From Prosapia bicincta (taxonomy: Eukaryota; Arthropoda; Insecta; Hemiptera; Cercopidae), in the NCBI GenBank assembly GCA_036971475.1, contig JBAIZL010000002.1:47985229-48049228 (forward strand): a stretch of 64,000 bases of DNA, read 5' to 3'. This document shows, in pieces, positions 22,401-34,665 of this stretch (the stretch's first letter is position 1; every line of letters starts with the position of its first letter). The position numbers and the translations under genes are program-made. The notes below the pieces were generated by a model. That model saw only the letters and a list, made by a program, of their open reading frames with translations. It ran no database searches and had not been told where the DNA came from.

Positions 22401-23967
22401 AGTGGATAAAGCGATAACAGATTTTACATGTTATGATATAAAGATTAACTCTTAGTAGTTAAATTTTTTATTTCCTCTAACTTCTCTGATTTGTTATGTA
22501 TTTATTTGAGCTCTGCGAACACCTTATAAATTAGAATAAATATTAGGGCCAATGTTTTGTTTGTCCTCAAAATGAACTGCAATTACATATAATGTAACAT
22601 GAATACATTTTTTCCATTGTAATATAATGGTTCTTTATCTATGAAACGTTACCACTGGGAAATTTTGAACCCTAAAGTGTGATTGGTTTTTATTGTTGCC
22701 GTTTCGTTGTGAAATTGTGTCTGCGCGTTTAGGGAAGGTATTTGTTCAGCTGTCAATGAATATCTAGAACATTTTGTTGGAACAGTTTATTTACATGTTT
22801 ATAAGTTCAAAACACTGTCATTAACAATTAGGCTTAAGAGTATTCTTTGGATTCAAATTACTTTAAAACTTTGTTACATACTTACATGTTATATACTTAC
22901 ACGATATATTTACATGTTATATACTTAAATGCTATATACTTACATGTTTTATACTTACACGTTAAATACTTACCTGTTATATACCTACATGTTATATACT
23001 TACATTTTATATACTTACATGCTTTATACTTACATATTTTATACTTAAAAGATATATACTTACATGTTATATACTTACACGCTGTATACTTACATGTTTT
23101 ATACTTACACGTTATATATACTTACATGTTATATACTTACATGCTATATACTTACATGTTTTATACTTACACGTTATATACTTGCATGCTATAAACTTCC
23201 ATTTTATATACTTACATGTTATATACTTACACGATATATACCTACACGATATATATTTACATGCTATATACTTACATGCTTAATACCTACACGTTATGTA
23301 CTTACATGTTTTATACTTACTTCTTATATACTTACAAGTTATATGTTTACATGCTATATACTTACATGTTTTGTACTTACACATTATATACTTACATGTT
23401 ATATACTTTACTTTATATGCTTACATGTTATATACTTAACAATGTATTTACATGTTATATACTTACATGTTTTGTACTTACACATTTTATACTTACATGT
23501 TATATATTTACATGTTATATACTTCCCCTTTATATACTTACACGATATATTTACTTGTTATATACTTATATGCTATATACTGATATGTTATATACTTACA
23601 TGTTATATACTTATATATATTATACTTACATGTTTTATACTCACATGCAATATACTAACATATTATATACTTAAATGTTATATACTTACATGTTATATAC
23701 TTATATTTTGTATACTTACATGTTATATACTTACGTCTTGCAACACTTTACATACTTTTCATAATTACATTCGTTTACACTGTTACATTAAAAACGATTT
23801 AATAAAATACTACAACGCTGTTTGTGATTCTATAAAATAAATTGATAGTCTTAGTAATTATCAGGGTTATAATATAATATAGCTTCAAATGTCTGAAAAA
23901 TATAACTTTTATTTTATATAATTTTGTTTCCAGGTTGTTCTACGACGGTTTTAAGAGGTCTGTAAAA
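16426..23967 (+). CDS. First two coding pieces of a host gene with a split start codon
   Basis: A GC-richer exon ends CACAAT at 16427 before a consensus donor GTAAGTTC. Unspliced, its ATG is followed at once by TAA. A 34-bp exon at 23934-23967 follows the acceptor TTTTGTTTCCAG and ends at a donor GTAAGTTT. Joining them makes ATG across the junction and reads MLFYDGFKRSVK, ending in phase 0. The intron would be 7506 bp. Both splice sites are close to consensus and the frame works exactly, but the evidence covers only 12 codons. I do not recognise the protein, and no phase-0 third exon is convincing downstream, so the rest would lie beyond this window or be too short to see. Without transcript data the link is inferred. 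Confidence 0.45.
16438..18690. other. AT-rich stretch, candidate intron
   Basis: I see no supported gene, repeat array or RNA here. If the split gene above is real, this is the first part of its first intron. Confidence 0.5.
18943..19240 (+). pseudogene. Ty3-type RNase H remnant
   Basis: Translation in changing frames gives SRSLTAAEKKTSSAYEREFL and ILHRTEKFG, followed after frame changes by stretches resembling the remaining Ty3 RNase H (a leucine-rich part near 19080-19130, and a closing region near 19190-19220). Stops and frame shifts interrupt it several times, so it is dead. It lies directly after the left LTR-like segment. Confidence 0.75.
19440..20340 (+). pseudogene. Ty3-type integrase remnant with both visible catalytic Asp lost
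   Basis: A zinc-finger-like remnant (ACQICAIIKPRQK in one frame, near 19558-19600) precedes the core. The longest open part is 19641-19907, which contains TMILVVLNQFRKSTWLCPLR and IFQHFGFPKIIVSHNGTCF. At the two positions where Ty3 integrases have catalytic Asp, this copy has His (IHIHFFGKL and VSHNGTC). A C-terminal part with GPIRILDFLAPITVLLGDLS ends at the stop near 20340. At least two frame changes lie between them. The copy is inactive. Confidence 0.8.
20341..20880. other. Non-coding tail between the integrase remnant and the right LTR-like segment
   Basis: This stretch contains a short (TA)n at 20766-20786 and an inverted pair around CACGGGTATTAAGGCATAGC and GCCATACCCG near 20590-20615. 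It probably includes the 3' untranslated region and part of the right LTR, but limits are unclear. Confidence 0.4.
21140..22860. other. AT-rich stretch, nothing recognised
   Basis: An open frame of 113 codons on the minus strand at 21199-21540 matches no family I know and has no other support. The rest is AT-rich without visible repeats. Confidence 0.45.
22865..23745. repeat. 15-bp minisatellite of about 58 units
   Basis: The unit is close to TATACTTACATGTTA, repeated for about 880 bp with many substitutions and few indels. Because 15 is a multiple of three and the units seldom carry a stop, long open frames of five-residue repeats (for example YMLYT or TCYIL) run through it in all three plus-strand frames. 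These are a by-product of the repeat, not evidence of a gene. It lies about 190 bp upstream of the candidate exon at 23934. Confidence 0.95.
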
Positions 23968-24628
23968 GTAAGTTTAATTTGTAGCTCTAATCTTAGATGC
24001 TTTTGACCACAATTCTAGTGACAATGTGAAATTCAATTATTCAAATATTAACTATAATAATATCATAGAAGTTGTCAAGGCATCAGTCATTCAAAGCATA
24101 CTTGTGTGTTGTGATTTTTGATTACTTAAATAATATGCCGATTACTCTAACATATATCTGCCTATTCAAAACACAATAGATTCGGTGAATTGGGCATACA
24201 CATTGTCCTATTCAACGTCAATCCGCGAAGATTTATCCATGTTCAATTTTAATTAAAATACTAAGAAGCCTCACCAACCAACATTCACCGAAATATTTAC
24301 GAAAGTCGATCCATCGATATAAGTAGTTGTAACAGGTTGTTTGTAAAACTCGTTACAGCACATTTTTCTCCAACAAATAGGAAACATCTACTGGGTTACT
24401 TCGTTATATTTCGTTCGAATATTAGGAACGTTTTATTTTATGCGAACATAATGCCTATAATTTATTTACACATTTAATACTACCAATAGTTGTAATATAT
24501 ATTTATTTTAGACACGCCCTACTAAAGGTAGTTCTATATGAAATGATGTTGGTGTAAATGCTTTTGAAGTAACTTCGATGCTTCTAAGATTTCTTGCTAA
24601 ATAAAAACCATATGGCCAAAAAATGATT
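23968..24628. other. AT-rich stretch after the candidate exon
   Basis: I see nothing recognisable beyond the donor at 23968. Confidence 0.45.
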
Positions 24629-24629
24629 G

Positions 24630-24631
24630 CT

Positions 24632-24716
<85 letters not shown>

Positions 24717-24862
24717 TGTTGTCGGGTTCGCCTCGTCAATGCTGGATGAGATTCTAGCGAAACGTCGGAACTGCGAATTTATGGACTGTAGAATGAACGG
24801 ATGTACTCCAGATAGTAACTATTCATCATATTTTTCCATCCGTGAAGGAATACGTATCAGCA

Positions 24863-24958
<96 letters not shown>
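24630..24958. repeat. Compound microsatellites (TA)n and (TA)n-(GT)n
   Basis: Two tracts lie close together: (TA)n at about 24630-24715, and (TA)n at 24862-24914 running into (GT)n at 24914-24956. The 140 bp between them are unique here. Confidence 0.97.
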
Positions 24959-24959
24959 G

Positions 24960-26223
24960 TGTTTGTTTGATTATAAAATTTTTCCATACTAAAGTTTTTT
25001 ATAATGCCAAGTTTTTCACAATGGTTCAAATCCTTTTTCAGATAAAAATTGAAACCAACCATTACCAATATACTTCTCTCCGTAAAAATTTAAAAATATA
25101 TATAAAATAAATGGAGACTATAGACCGTCAAAATTGAAAACATTTTATAAAAAACTATTTAGTCAGTTTCTATTAAAAGAGTTGTTAAAAAATAAAAAAG
25201 TAGTTAAGTTAAATAATATTTGATTTTTTTTACATATTGTTTTTATTTTTGAGTAGGATTGTTACAGTTTTTATATATACTTAGTTCTTAAATTTTAAAA
25301 AATGTATAGTAATATTAGTAACAAATCATTTATAATATAGAATTTGTGTTATTATTACTAAAACATATTTTTATTTTGTTTAGATAAAAGCTACATTTAG
25401 ATTGTACCGTTTTCCTTTTATGATATTTAATAGTTAATGTTTTCTGATTTTAGGCGAAATCGTATCGTAATCTATTATAGTAATATTTAAAGAGCTTTAG
25501 ATCACTAATAGCTTGATTGGAGACAATCAACAATGTTATAGTAGATTAATGTCCTTTTCTAAAGTTATATGGCATTTAAAACTTTGCTACACTTGCACAC
25601 AAAAATTCCAGATAAATCGCACGAAAACAACATTAGAACTCTGGTTTGTTCCGCTCCAAAACATTCCTTGAATGATGTTATGCTGATTTTAAATGGCTAT
25701 TTCGGATAATTAAACGAAAACGTTCGGCCAGGTTTAGTGAATAGAGGGGCTGTGGTATTTGTAATGGATGTTTAAATATAACCTAAATGAACTGAATACA
25801 TGATGTAATGTAAGTGATCCTGCAATCCAGCATTACTGGATTTGCTATTGATATCATTTAGTTCAATTTATTCAGTGTTTATATACCTATATAAATTACA
25901 TTATTGACTTAAACTAAGTAACATTTTCAGCACAGTTGATCGAACTACAGTGTCGTTGATTCCAATGACAGAAGATTACTATGATCAACATAGATACACG
26001 GGAATACGGAGAGTGCTGCAATATAACCATTTGTTTTAATAATCTTTATCTCATGCATAAATATCATTGTCGTTGGTAATTTCTGACCTTCTTAACTAAT
26101 AATTTTGTTGTAAACAATTCGAATAAAATTTTTAATAGTATAAACCATCTGTTTACAGTGATACAACTAAATTTTATTAGGATAAATATTTGAATGATAT
26201 ATATTTGAGTACAGTTTTCTCCC
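24960..26223. other. AT-rich stretch with one possible isolated acceptor
   Basis: At 25930 the sequence AACATTTTCAG precedes a frame open for about 35 codons (TVDRTTVSLIPMTEDYYDQH and on). It has no good donor and its phase does not fit the exon ending at 23967. I do not call it an exon. Confidence 0.4.
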
Positions 26224-26354
26224 TTCTAACGCTACAACATTCTTCTCTGGGGACGGTTTCGGAGTTTACTTAGTAAACGTGAAGTACTATTTAAGATTTA
26301 AAAATGGAGCTACTCTGAAACGCGTCAGCACAGTAGAATGTTGTAGCGTTAGAA
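26224..26354. mobile_element. 131-bp fold-back element (MITE-like)
   Basis: A perfect 20-bp inverted repeat starts TTCTAACGCTACAACA and closes the unit at 26335-26354. Beyond it the arms continue imperfectly (GGACGGTTTCGGAGT against the complement of ACTCTGAAACGCGTC), so most of the unit can fold back. I see no target duplication and no coding capacity. It could be a small non-autonomous DNA element or a structured regulatory site. Confidence 0.6.
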
Positions 26355-26619
26355 ATATTCCTAACAGAAATGAAGATGATTATATTGATAATTTCAATTT
26401 TATTTTAACGATCTTAGTTTAAATTTTAAAATACTAATTAAAGACGTACATGTAGATGAAAATGTATTGCAAGTTTCTGTAAAGAAGTAACTATTAATAA
26501 TTAAAAACCTCGCGAATAAATTACTCTTTTAAATATATTGTGGATATTATAGTTCCGTAAATTTGTGAGATCTTATTTCATTAGAAGCACAAAGTATTGT
26601 TTCATTAAAGAAAACATTG

Positions 26620-29235
26620 TCTCTTTACCGAATACTAGCGTTACCCGGCGCACGTTGCTGCTCGCGAAATCATAATTTTTTTCAAAAAGAAAAGCAAATC
26701 AAACATCTCAATAATTATATTTCATTTACTGCAATGCCAGAGGATAGACAATGTCTTCTTCATTTCATTAGGTTTATAAACATACAAATTTTAGGTTTTC
26801 CAATAAGTGAGCATGCAACATACAATTGTCCATGGAAAAACCTTGAATTTCCAAATTTAATCCAGCAATGGCCAATGATTATTCTTGTGTCTTGTTTATG
26901 GGTATTGTGAATGCAAGACGCAAATGAACCTATAATTGTTTGAAATCAAAAGGCAGATCTGATGAAACCATCGGTATTCATGGAGTTAAGACCATCTCTC
27001 CTTTGAAATTGTCAACTATGTTATCTGGCTGGATCAAGTTACGTGTCAGTTTTTTTTTTTTTTTTTTTTTTTTTTAGTCTGGTTGCATTGCACAGTTTCG
27101 GTTGTTTCAAATTTCGCCAGAATTTTATCGGCGGTCCTACTTTTATTATCAATACGTGTGATAGCAATAATTGTAAATATGATTTAGCAATTTTAAACAG
27201 TTTACAATAATTAAACATGTATTTTTATTCTTACATAATGTTTGTAATTTTTTAAAATTAATTTTAGTAACGTTAGTATGAATATACATTTTATCTTTAG
27301 ACATATGGAAGGCTGTACACTGAACTATCCTAAGACTCTGGGATAGAGCCCTGAGGATGGATTTACACCAACACTCACACGAACTATAATGGGAATATGT
27401 TAAACAATCCCTCCAAATTTCTATAACTTCTGTTCAGCGGTTTAGGCGCTCATATGACATTACATATATACAAATACATAAATACATCGGTTTCTGAACC
27501 ATCCAAAGCCTCTGGGGTGGAGCCCTGTGGATGTATCAACAAGAAACTTCACACTCACCATCCAGGGAGTATGTTAAACAATCCCTTCAAATTTCATCAA
27601 CTTTTGTACAGTAGTTTAGGCGTCCATAAGATACATACATATATAGATCAGTTTTTGAACAATTCACAGCCTCTGGGACGGAGCCCTGTGAATGGATCTC
27701 AACCAAACTTTATACGCACCAACCTGTGAATATGTTTTAAAAAACCCAACATCTGCACAGCGGTTTTGGGATCCATGAGATACATACATAGACAGAACTG
27801 TTTTTGAAACGTCCTGAGACTCTGGGGCGGAGCCCTTTCGATGGATCAATTAGAAACTTCACACACACTACCTTGACAATATGTTAAGCAACCGCTCCAA
27901 ATTATATTAACTTTTGTGAAGCGGGTTAAACGTCCATTGGACTCATACGTATTTACATCGGTTTTCGAAACAACCTTATCCTCTGATGCTGAGCCGTGTG
28001 GATGGATCTACACCAAACCTCACATGAACCACCCTGGGAATATGTTACATATTTCCTCTCTATTTCCTTAACTTCTGTTCAGCGGTTTAGGCTTTCATAA
28101 GGCATATACATACACACATATAGACATACATCGATTTTTGAACCAACTTAAGCCTTCGGGGGTGGACCCCTAGGGATGAATCTACACCAAACGTGACATG
28201 AGCCATCTAAGGTGTGTGTTAAACAATCCCTCCAAATTTTATTGACTTCTGTTCAGCAGCTTTGGCGTCCGTAAGATACATACATACATCGGTTTTTGAA
28301 CCATCCTAAGTATCTGGGGCGGAGCCCTGTGGATGGATTTACACTAAACTTCACACGAATAAGCCTGGGAATATGTTGAACAATCCCTTCAAATTTCATT
28401 ATCTTCTGTTTAGTGTTTTAGGAGTCCATAGGATACACACACATGTATAAACATCGGTTTTTGAACCATCCTTAGCCACTTGGGCAGTGGCCTATGGATG
28501 GATCTACACCAAACAACACCAACCAATATGGTAATATGTTAAGCAACCCCTCCAAATTTCATTAACGTATGTTCAGAGGTTTAGGCGTTCATAAGACATA
28601 AACATACACACATATATACATATACCTTTTTTATACCATCCGAACCTCTGGGGAGATGTCTTGTCGATGGATCTACACCAAATAGCACATTCGCCATCCT
28701 GTTAGTATGTTAAACAAACCTTTCAATTTCATCAAATTCTGTACAGCGGTTTAGGCGTCTATAAGATACATACATATATACATCGGTTTTTGAACCATTC
28801 TAAGAATCTGGCGCAGACCCCTAATGATGGATCTACAACAAACTTAATGTAAACCATCCTGGTTATATGTAAAAGAATCCCTCCAAATTTCATTAATTTA
28901 TAGTCAGCGAATTAGCTGCCATAAGACACATACATATATGCATCGCTTTCTGAACTATCCTAAGCCTCTGGGGCAAACCTCTATGGATTGATCTACATCA
29001 AACTTCACACAAACCATCCTGGGAATATGTTGAACAATCCCTCCAAATTATATTAACGTCTGTTTGGTGGGTTAGAGGTTCATAAGACACATACATATAT
29101 TCGTAGGTTTTTGATACAACCTAAACAACTGGGTAAACTCAGGGTAAATGGTTAACCAACCCTCCAATGTCCATCAACTTCTATTCAGAGGTTTAGGTTT
29201 CTATAACATACATACACACATACATACATACAAAC
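26620..29235. repeat. Tandem array of about 12 degenerate ~160-bp units with a TE-like head
   Basis: Units begin near 27322, 27496, 27657, 27806, 27967, 28140, 28298, 28463, 28632, 28792, 28952 and 29113, a spacing of 149-174 bp with a mean near 163. Each carries in order TTTTTGAACCATCC, CTCTGGGGCGGAGCCCTGTG, GATGGATCTACACCAAACTT, CTGGGAATATGTTAAACAAT, CCAAATTTCATTAACTTCTG, TTCAGCGGTTTAGGCG and a run of ACATACATA. The stretch TTCAGCGGTTTAGGCG plus an ACATACATA tail resembles the ends of many arthropod transposable elements, as does the head near 26630 (ACTAGCGTTACCCGGCGC). A T26 run lies at 27050-27075. The family is not identified. Confidence 0.85.
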
Positions 29236-30980
29236 ATTCACTTTTTATAGATGTAGATGCACTTGATACTAGTAATATTTGTGATATACAATTGTAGTAC
29301 ATGTGTGTGTCTGGGGAAAAAAAATATTCAAAGTTTTTTAATGTATGTTGCAAATACAAATAGCAATAACAAAATGTATTTTTGATATTGTATATAATTA
29401 AAACGGTTGCCATTTCAAAGATATAGAAAAGTGTTTTCGAAATCTTAAAAAATCGTAGTATCGGTAAGGAAACACATGCAGCTGAGACGTTTCCATAAAA
29501 ATAAATTACAAAATTAGGATTTACAAATTATATTGGCTAGATCTGCGAAACAGAAGGAATTGACGCTAAAAATTAGAAATTTAATAAAGGGTGTTTCTAA
29601 ACAATTTATGAGAGTGAACGTGTAAACGGCGAAATTTAAATAGTAGTAGGAAATGCATTGGGCCGTGTTGCAAGAAGGGTGTAAATGTGTGAGACAAAAA
29701 ATATTAGTATAACCATAAGGGGAATGCTTTGTTGGATATAACCTATAGATAGTTTATTTTCCAAGGTTTGAGTACAGACAAAAGAACTGCCTAAGCAATG
29801 AGTTTTTAGGCCTGTTAAGTAACTCATTACGCGTCATTGGCAGATTGTACAATAGAGTTAATTTATCTTATGTAACCATTGCAGGACGTTAAGGCGTAAT
29901 AAGAATCATATTGAGAAAGAAATATAACAAAATACCTCTTACCAGTGTAATACATACTGTAGGAGAGATTCACCGGCATAAATTCCCCTTGACAGCATCT
30001 TGGAAATCACAAGTATACATTTTTGTTATCCAAAGTGAATTATCGGCCAATCGAGAAAATTTAGTCCAAGACTGTTACGTTTTTAAAGGGGGTGAAATAA
30101 ATCATAAGGCGATTCTGTATTAAATACCAATTTAATAATACACACAATTTAATGTCTAATATTATTCATACACTTGAGTTTTTAAAATCGTCTAAACAAT
30201 ATTTTTAATATGTCTAATATTAGGTTTTTGAGTTCGCTAATAATCTACTTAATGCTTTCATTCCTATCACTATCACTATCACTAAAGCTTCTACTATCCT
30301 CATTATAATGTAAACACTTAGGTAAAAGAGTCTATAATGCTATTATATGTGAGTATAGGTAATGATAGTAGAGATGGTTCTTTTTAAACCACGCTCAAAC
30401 ACTTTATGGTATATAAAAGTAAAACCCCCGTTGCGTTTTGACAGAATATCTTCAAACTCCGCTTAACTGAACTTTAAAAAGCCAAATTTTACGTCGTTAT
30501 TAAAGGGTATAATTACGCATGACTTATTTTGTTTTATATCCGGACAGAAATTTATCGGGCCTAAAGCTTGATGCTAATCTGTTCCAACGCAAAAAGAAGT
30601 TTTTTAATATAAAGTTATTTACACGAATTTGCTCTTAACGAGCTTCTAATGCTGAGGCTCAGAGAGGGTGAGTTGTTTTTCATGGACAGACTGCCCCTAC
30701 TGATCCCTGAGGCTGCAAAGTGTCTCGCTGATCCCGGTATTGAAATGAGAGGCAGAAGTTTATTTCTATACTGAGCTATTGGTTGTGGGTGGGGATTAAA
30801 GGTAGTGGCTGAGATAATTTACTAGTAAAATGATCTCTCTTTTCGTTAAGTCCATTTTAGATATTCAAAAGACACGTATAAAGCCTCATGTATGTACCTA
30901 CAAATTTCAAAAATATATAGCTTACATGGCCTTTTTTTGTCAAACACTACAAAAAGCATAAGGAATAATAATTAATGAAC
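29236..30980. other. AT-rich stretch, nothing recognised
   Basis: I see no supported gene. A less AT-rich part at 30640-30790 has no frame or motif I can name. Confidence 0.45.
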
Positions 30981-30984
30981 CATG

Positions 30985-31042
30985 ATTATTATTCGTGATA
31001 ATGTTGGTACTGTTTGCCAAAGTAAAGCATTTTGTATATATA
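30985..31042 (+). repeat. Decayed PLE tail copy
   Basis: GATAATGTTGGTACTGTTTG then CCAAAGTAAAGCATTTTG lines up with the hammerhead-bearing tail at 34672 and 47447. The catalytic GAAA and AAGCTT positions are mutated, so this copy is dead. Confidence 0.65.
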
Positions 31043-33955
31043 TCAGCAGAATACCCGTCCATCGAACAGGGTAGTAGAATATTTGTATTGATTTAATTTG
31101 TATTTGTATTTAATATACTGAAATTAGGTCAAAATAAATATATCAATCTATAGTTTATAAACCCACCGATAGGGAGTTTCCAAGGCGGTACCCTGACGGA
31201 ATTTCTAAATATAAATAGGCCAATGGAAAAACCAGGGTCTTAAGAATGTCCATGTAAAATTTCAGGTATTTATTATCCGTTCCCACGTGTTCGATAAGGG
31301 AAAATATTATACAGGAGGGCGCTGAGAGTCATCAGGGATACGAAAAAATAATGAAAACTCTCTCTCAGGAAAACAAATAAATTTTTTATCAAATTAAAGT
31401 TGGGTAAAACATTCATTGCGGAGTAATAAGAAGTACTTTGTCCGCATATCGACGGTGCGCCGTCCTACGTATACATATATTTAAATATATTCATACCTAT
31501 AAAGTATCCAGTTACGATAGATTTTGTTGTAATTTTATACAATAATATATACCTATAAAAAAATAAACCTGTAAGTGACCAGTGAAGATATTTGGTTGTA
31601 GTTTTATACAAAATTACCTAATTAAACGTCTACTCCCGCGGAGTAATACTTCGTCACGTGATCTCTACTACAGCCTTAAATATGTACATTTGTTTAAACG
31701 TATAAAATTAAAACCAAATCTATCCTGACTGGATACTTCATAGGTGTATAAAATTAACCTTCTGTGGGAATAACAAACAATAATTGTCAATATAGCTTCA
31801 AGACATGTTTTTGATTTATTTTATATGCATTGTACTGGGGGGGGGGGGCATGTGGATTTTTACCAGCACTACTATTACCACGTTTGGGAGGAATTACATT
31901 TTTCCAAAACTATAAGCTTTTGGGGCGTGAGCGAGGGTTTTCATAATTTGTTTTCGTATCTCTGATCGCCTTCGTCGCCCGGTATAATTTTTTCCGATAA
32001 TATCGAACCCTTGGGAACGGAAAATAAATACCAAATTTCAGCTCAATGGGTCTTGTAGTTTTTACGTGATTAGTAATACACACACAGAAAGACACCATTA
32101 GATTTGTATATAATAGTGGAGATTAGTTCCCAATAAATATACCAAACTACAAACTTACGGATTATTTTTCTTAAAAATGAAGGGAAGGAAATACTTCTGC
32201 TTGTAACATACCATTTGTAAAGTATAGCCTACAAACCTAGAAAGATGAATAACAATAATTACTATCAGATGTTTAAATGTTTAAACTATCTAACGTTTAA
32301 CTGTTAAAAGTCACAGTAACAGGTGATTATCAGCAGATTAAATCAAATTAAAGATTAAATGGAGTAGTGGAAATTGAGTCTTTAAGGGGTTTTCAAGGCC
32401 CTGAGTGGTGCCATGACGGTATTTTTAAATAAAAATAGTCCTATGTGTAATCCAGGACCCTATGAATGTATATGTAAAATGATAAACTAACTAGCTAACG
32501 GAACACTTTGTTTGAAATCAATTACATATTGTGTACACAAACAACTATATTATGTTTAAAAATTCATAGGCCCAGAAATTCTTTCAAATATTTCCTCAGT
32601 GGGGTAAATGATTCTTTAAAATAAGGATATTTTTTATAGATCTTAGAAAGTTTCTACAGATTTTTTTCAGAAATGAGCAATAATGTTAATTATGAGCAAG
32701 ATACCATTTGTTAAAAAAAGGTGTTAGGATCTTAAAATCGACTAATATTTTTACATCATTATTTTGTATGAGACAATTGCTAAGAATATAAAATCTATTA
32801 TTCCTTAATACAATGGGTTAATACAATTTGTTAATAAAAGTATGGGTTTGTGCTTTCATAAAACCGGCGGTTGATCAATAATTAGACAACTTAGAGACTA
32901 CCCAAATATACAAACTATTAACAAACTTAAGAAACGTAAATTGTGTATAATGTTTCCAATATTTTCGCACTTTCAGTTTTAGAAATGTTTTCAAATAGAA
33001 AACTTGAATCTAAATTTCATCATTTCGTAGTTTGTTTTTAGTATTATATGAAAATATCAAGTGATATTAAATTTTACCCATTTTTAATGGAGGAGAAAGA
33101 CTTAAAACACTTCCTACATAGTGTAGACACCAAATGAAAGATATTTTAGAAGACCTTCTATAAAATTCTTTTGCAATGACATTGGAAAGCATTAGGACAC
33201 AACAAAAAAAATCAATACGCATTACAGGCATTACAGGCGTGTATCTCAAGGGACACATAAAGGCTTGGAGCTATATATATACTTTATTTAAGGGGAGGGT
33301 AATAACAAGGGATTTCGGATAAAACATTTCATGAGTCATGCGATCCGGTTTAATATACCGTGTTACTTTGCTGAAGCCATGTGGTAGCTATTGTTATTTA
33401 AATTTTCCTTAGATCTTTATTTTTAAAAAGGATTTAAAATATAACCTATAAAGGGTAAAATACTTTAGGTCTCCATAAAACCATTCATATGGACAGTAAA
33501 TTATTAAACAATGTTATTTTTAGGGACCACAAAAATAAAGAAGTACACTTTCCAAAATTTAACGTCAGTAGTCTTCATTGCTTGATAGATATCTTGCGTA
33601 AAAGAGAAGTTTCTATTTTTATGTTTCAAACATGTGTGCTTTAAATAATATTGTTTATCAAATGTTAATAGGCCGATCAACGATGCGCTTTATTGCTTTC
33701 AAATGTTAATGCTATAGTCCTATGATTATAGAAAAATAATGGCTTATATTTACAGTGTATATATCTGTTTGTCCTGGACAGTATGTAACACACCTGATAA
33801 TTTATTACTGAGAGTTATAAATACATTATAATTTTTACAGTAACAGTTATACGTGCAATTGATAGCATTTCAGTGCATGAAGTGTAAATATCAGTACTGT
33901 ACTGATGTGTACTACATACTGACTACATATTGGCACGTGGACAATTGAAAAACAG
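31043..33955. other. AT-rich stretch; a TE-tail-like segment near 31900-32120
   Basis: The segment ending near 32120 (CAAATTTCAGCTCAATGGGT, then GTAATACACACACAGAAAG) resembles the 3' ends of common arthropod repeats and the last part of the 160-bp units, but I cannot name the family. A G12 run lies at 31837-31848. Nothing else is supported. Confidence 0.45.
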
Positions 33956-34104
33956 GTCCTTTTAATTATTATTTTAATACAGGTCTTCATCAAAACTAGC
34001 TAAGCGTACATTATTTATTTATTACATAATTTTTAAAAACACTTTGATAAATACAAACACACACAAACATAGGTTTGTGGTAAAAAACATAGGTTTTAAA
34101 ATAA

Positions 34105-34488
34105 AAAATAGGTCATGAAATAAAAAATATCACCAAACTATTTGAAAATACAATCATCAAAATTGCATCCAAAACTAATAACAAAATAATAAACATAATA
34201 AATATCAATAATAAAACAAATAATATGCATGAAAAAGGTGGTGTTTATAAGTTAAAATGCGAAAACTGTAATACAGCTTATATAGGTCAAACCAAAAAAA
34301 AATTAAAAGAAAGATATAAAGAACATTTGAATGCCTATATAAATCCAGAAATATATAAATCAAATTTTGCAAATCATTGTATTAACAATAACCACCAATT
34401 TCCAAATATTGAAAATATGAAACTTATAAAAGAAATTAATAAAGGAGTAAGAATGAATATGTATGAAGCATTCGAAATATATAAATAG
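34105..34488 (+). pseudogene. PLE linker and GIY-YIG endonuclease, truncated
   Basis: The frame is open from 34105 to the TAG ending at 34488, 127 codons. The linker holds NTIIKIASKTNN. The endonuclease then reads GGVYKLKCENCNTAYIGQT, giving the GIY-type (GVY) and YIG motifs with the C-x2-C zinc pair between them. KERYKEH carries the usual Arg and a zinc His. NHCINNNHQF adds further His, and the Glu of MYEAFEIYK may be the metal-binding residue. In Penelope-like elements this domain nicks target DNA for target-primed reverse transcription. After the TAG the same frame goes on for about 30 codons (LIKEQIEIHSKFDTMFNVYN), and that part recurs at 62463, so the stop is probably a mutation. The ATG at 34225 is not a natural start. 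Confidence 0.88.
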
Positions 34489-34665
34489 AATAATAATAAC
34501 AAATTAATAAAAGAACAAATAGAAATACATTCTAAATTTGATACTATGTTTAATGTATATAATGTTACCGCAACAAAATAAATTTGGCAGTTTGTATAAA
34601 TTTAGCAACAATTTTAATTCTAATTAACATATGTTTTAGGCCGATAGTTTGCATTATTGTATTTT

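Noticed and set aside
22847..23840. Long open frames of up to 258 codons in the 15-bp repeat
   Set aside because: They come from a stop-poor repeat whose length is a multiple of three and are open in several frames at once.
25934..26038. Possible terminal exon with frame TVDRTTVSLIPMTEDYYDQH
   Set aside because: The acceptor is fair, but its phase does not match the end of the exon at 23967, and in the matching phase a TGA appears in the third codon.
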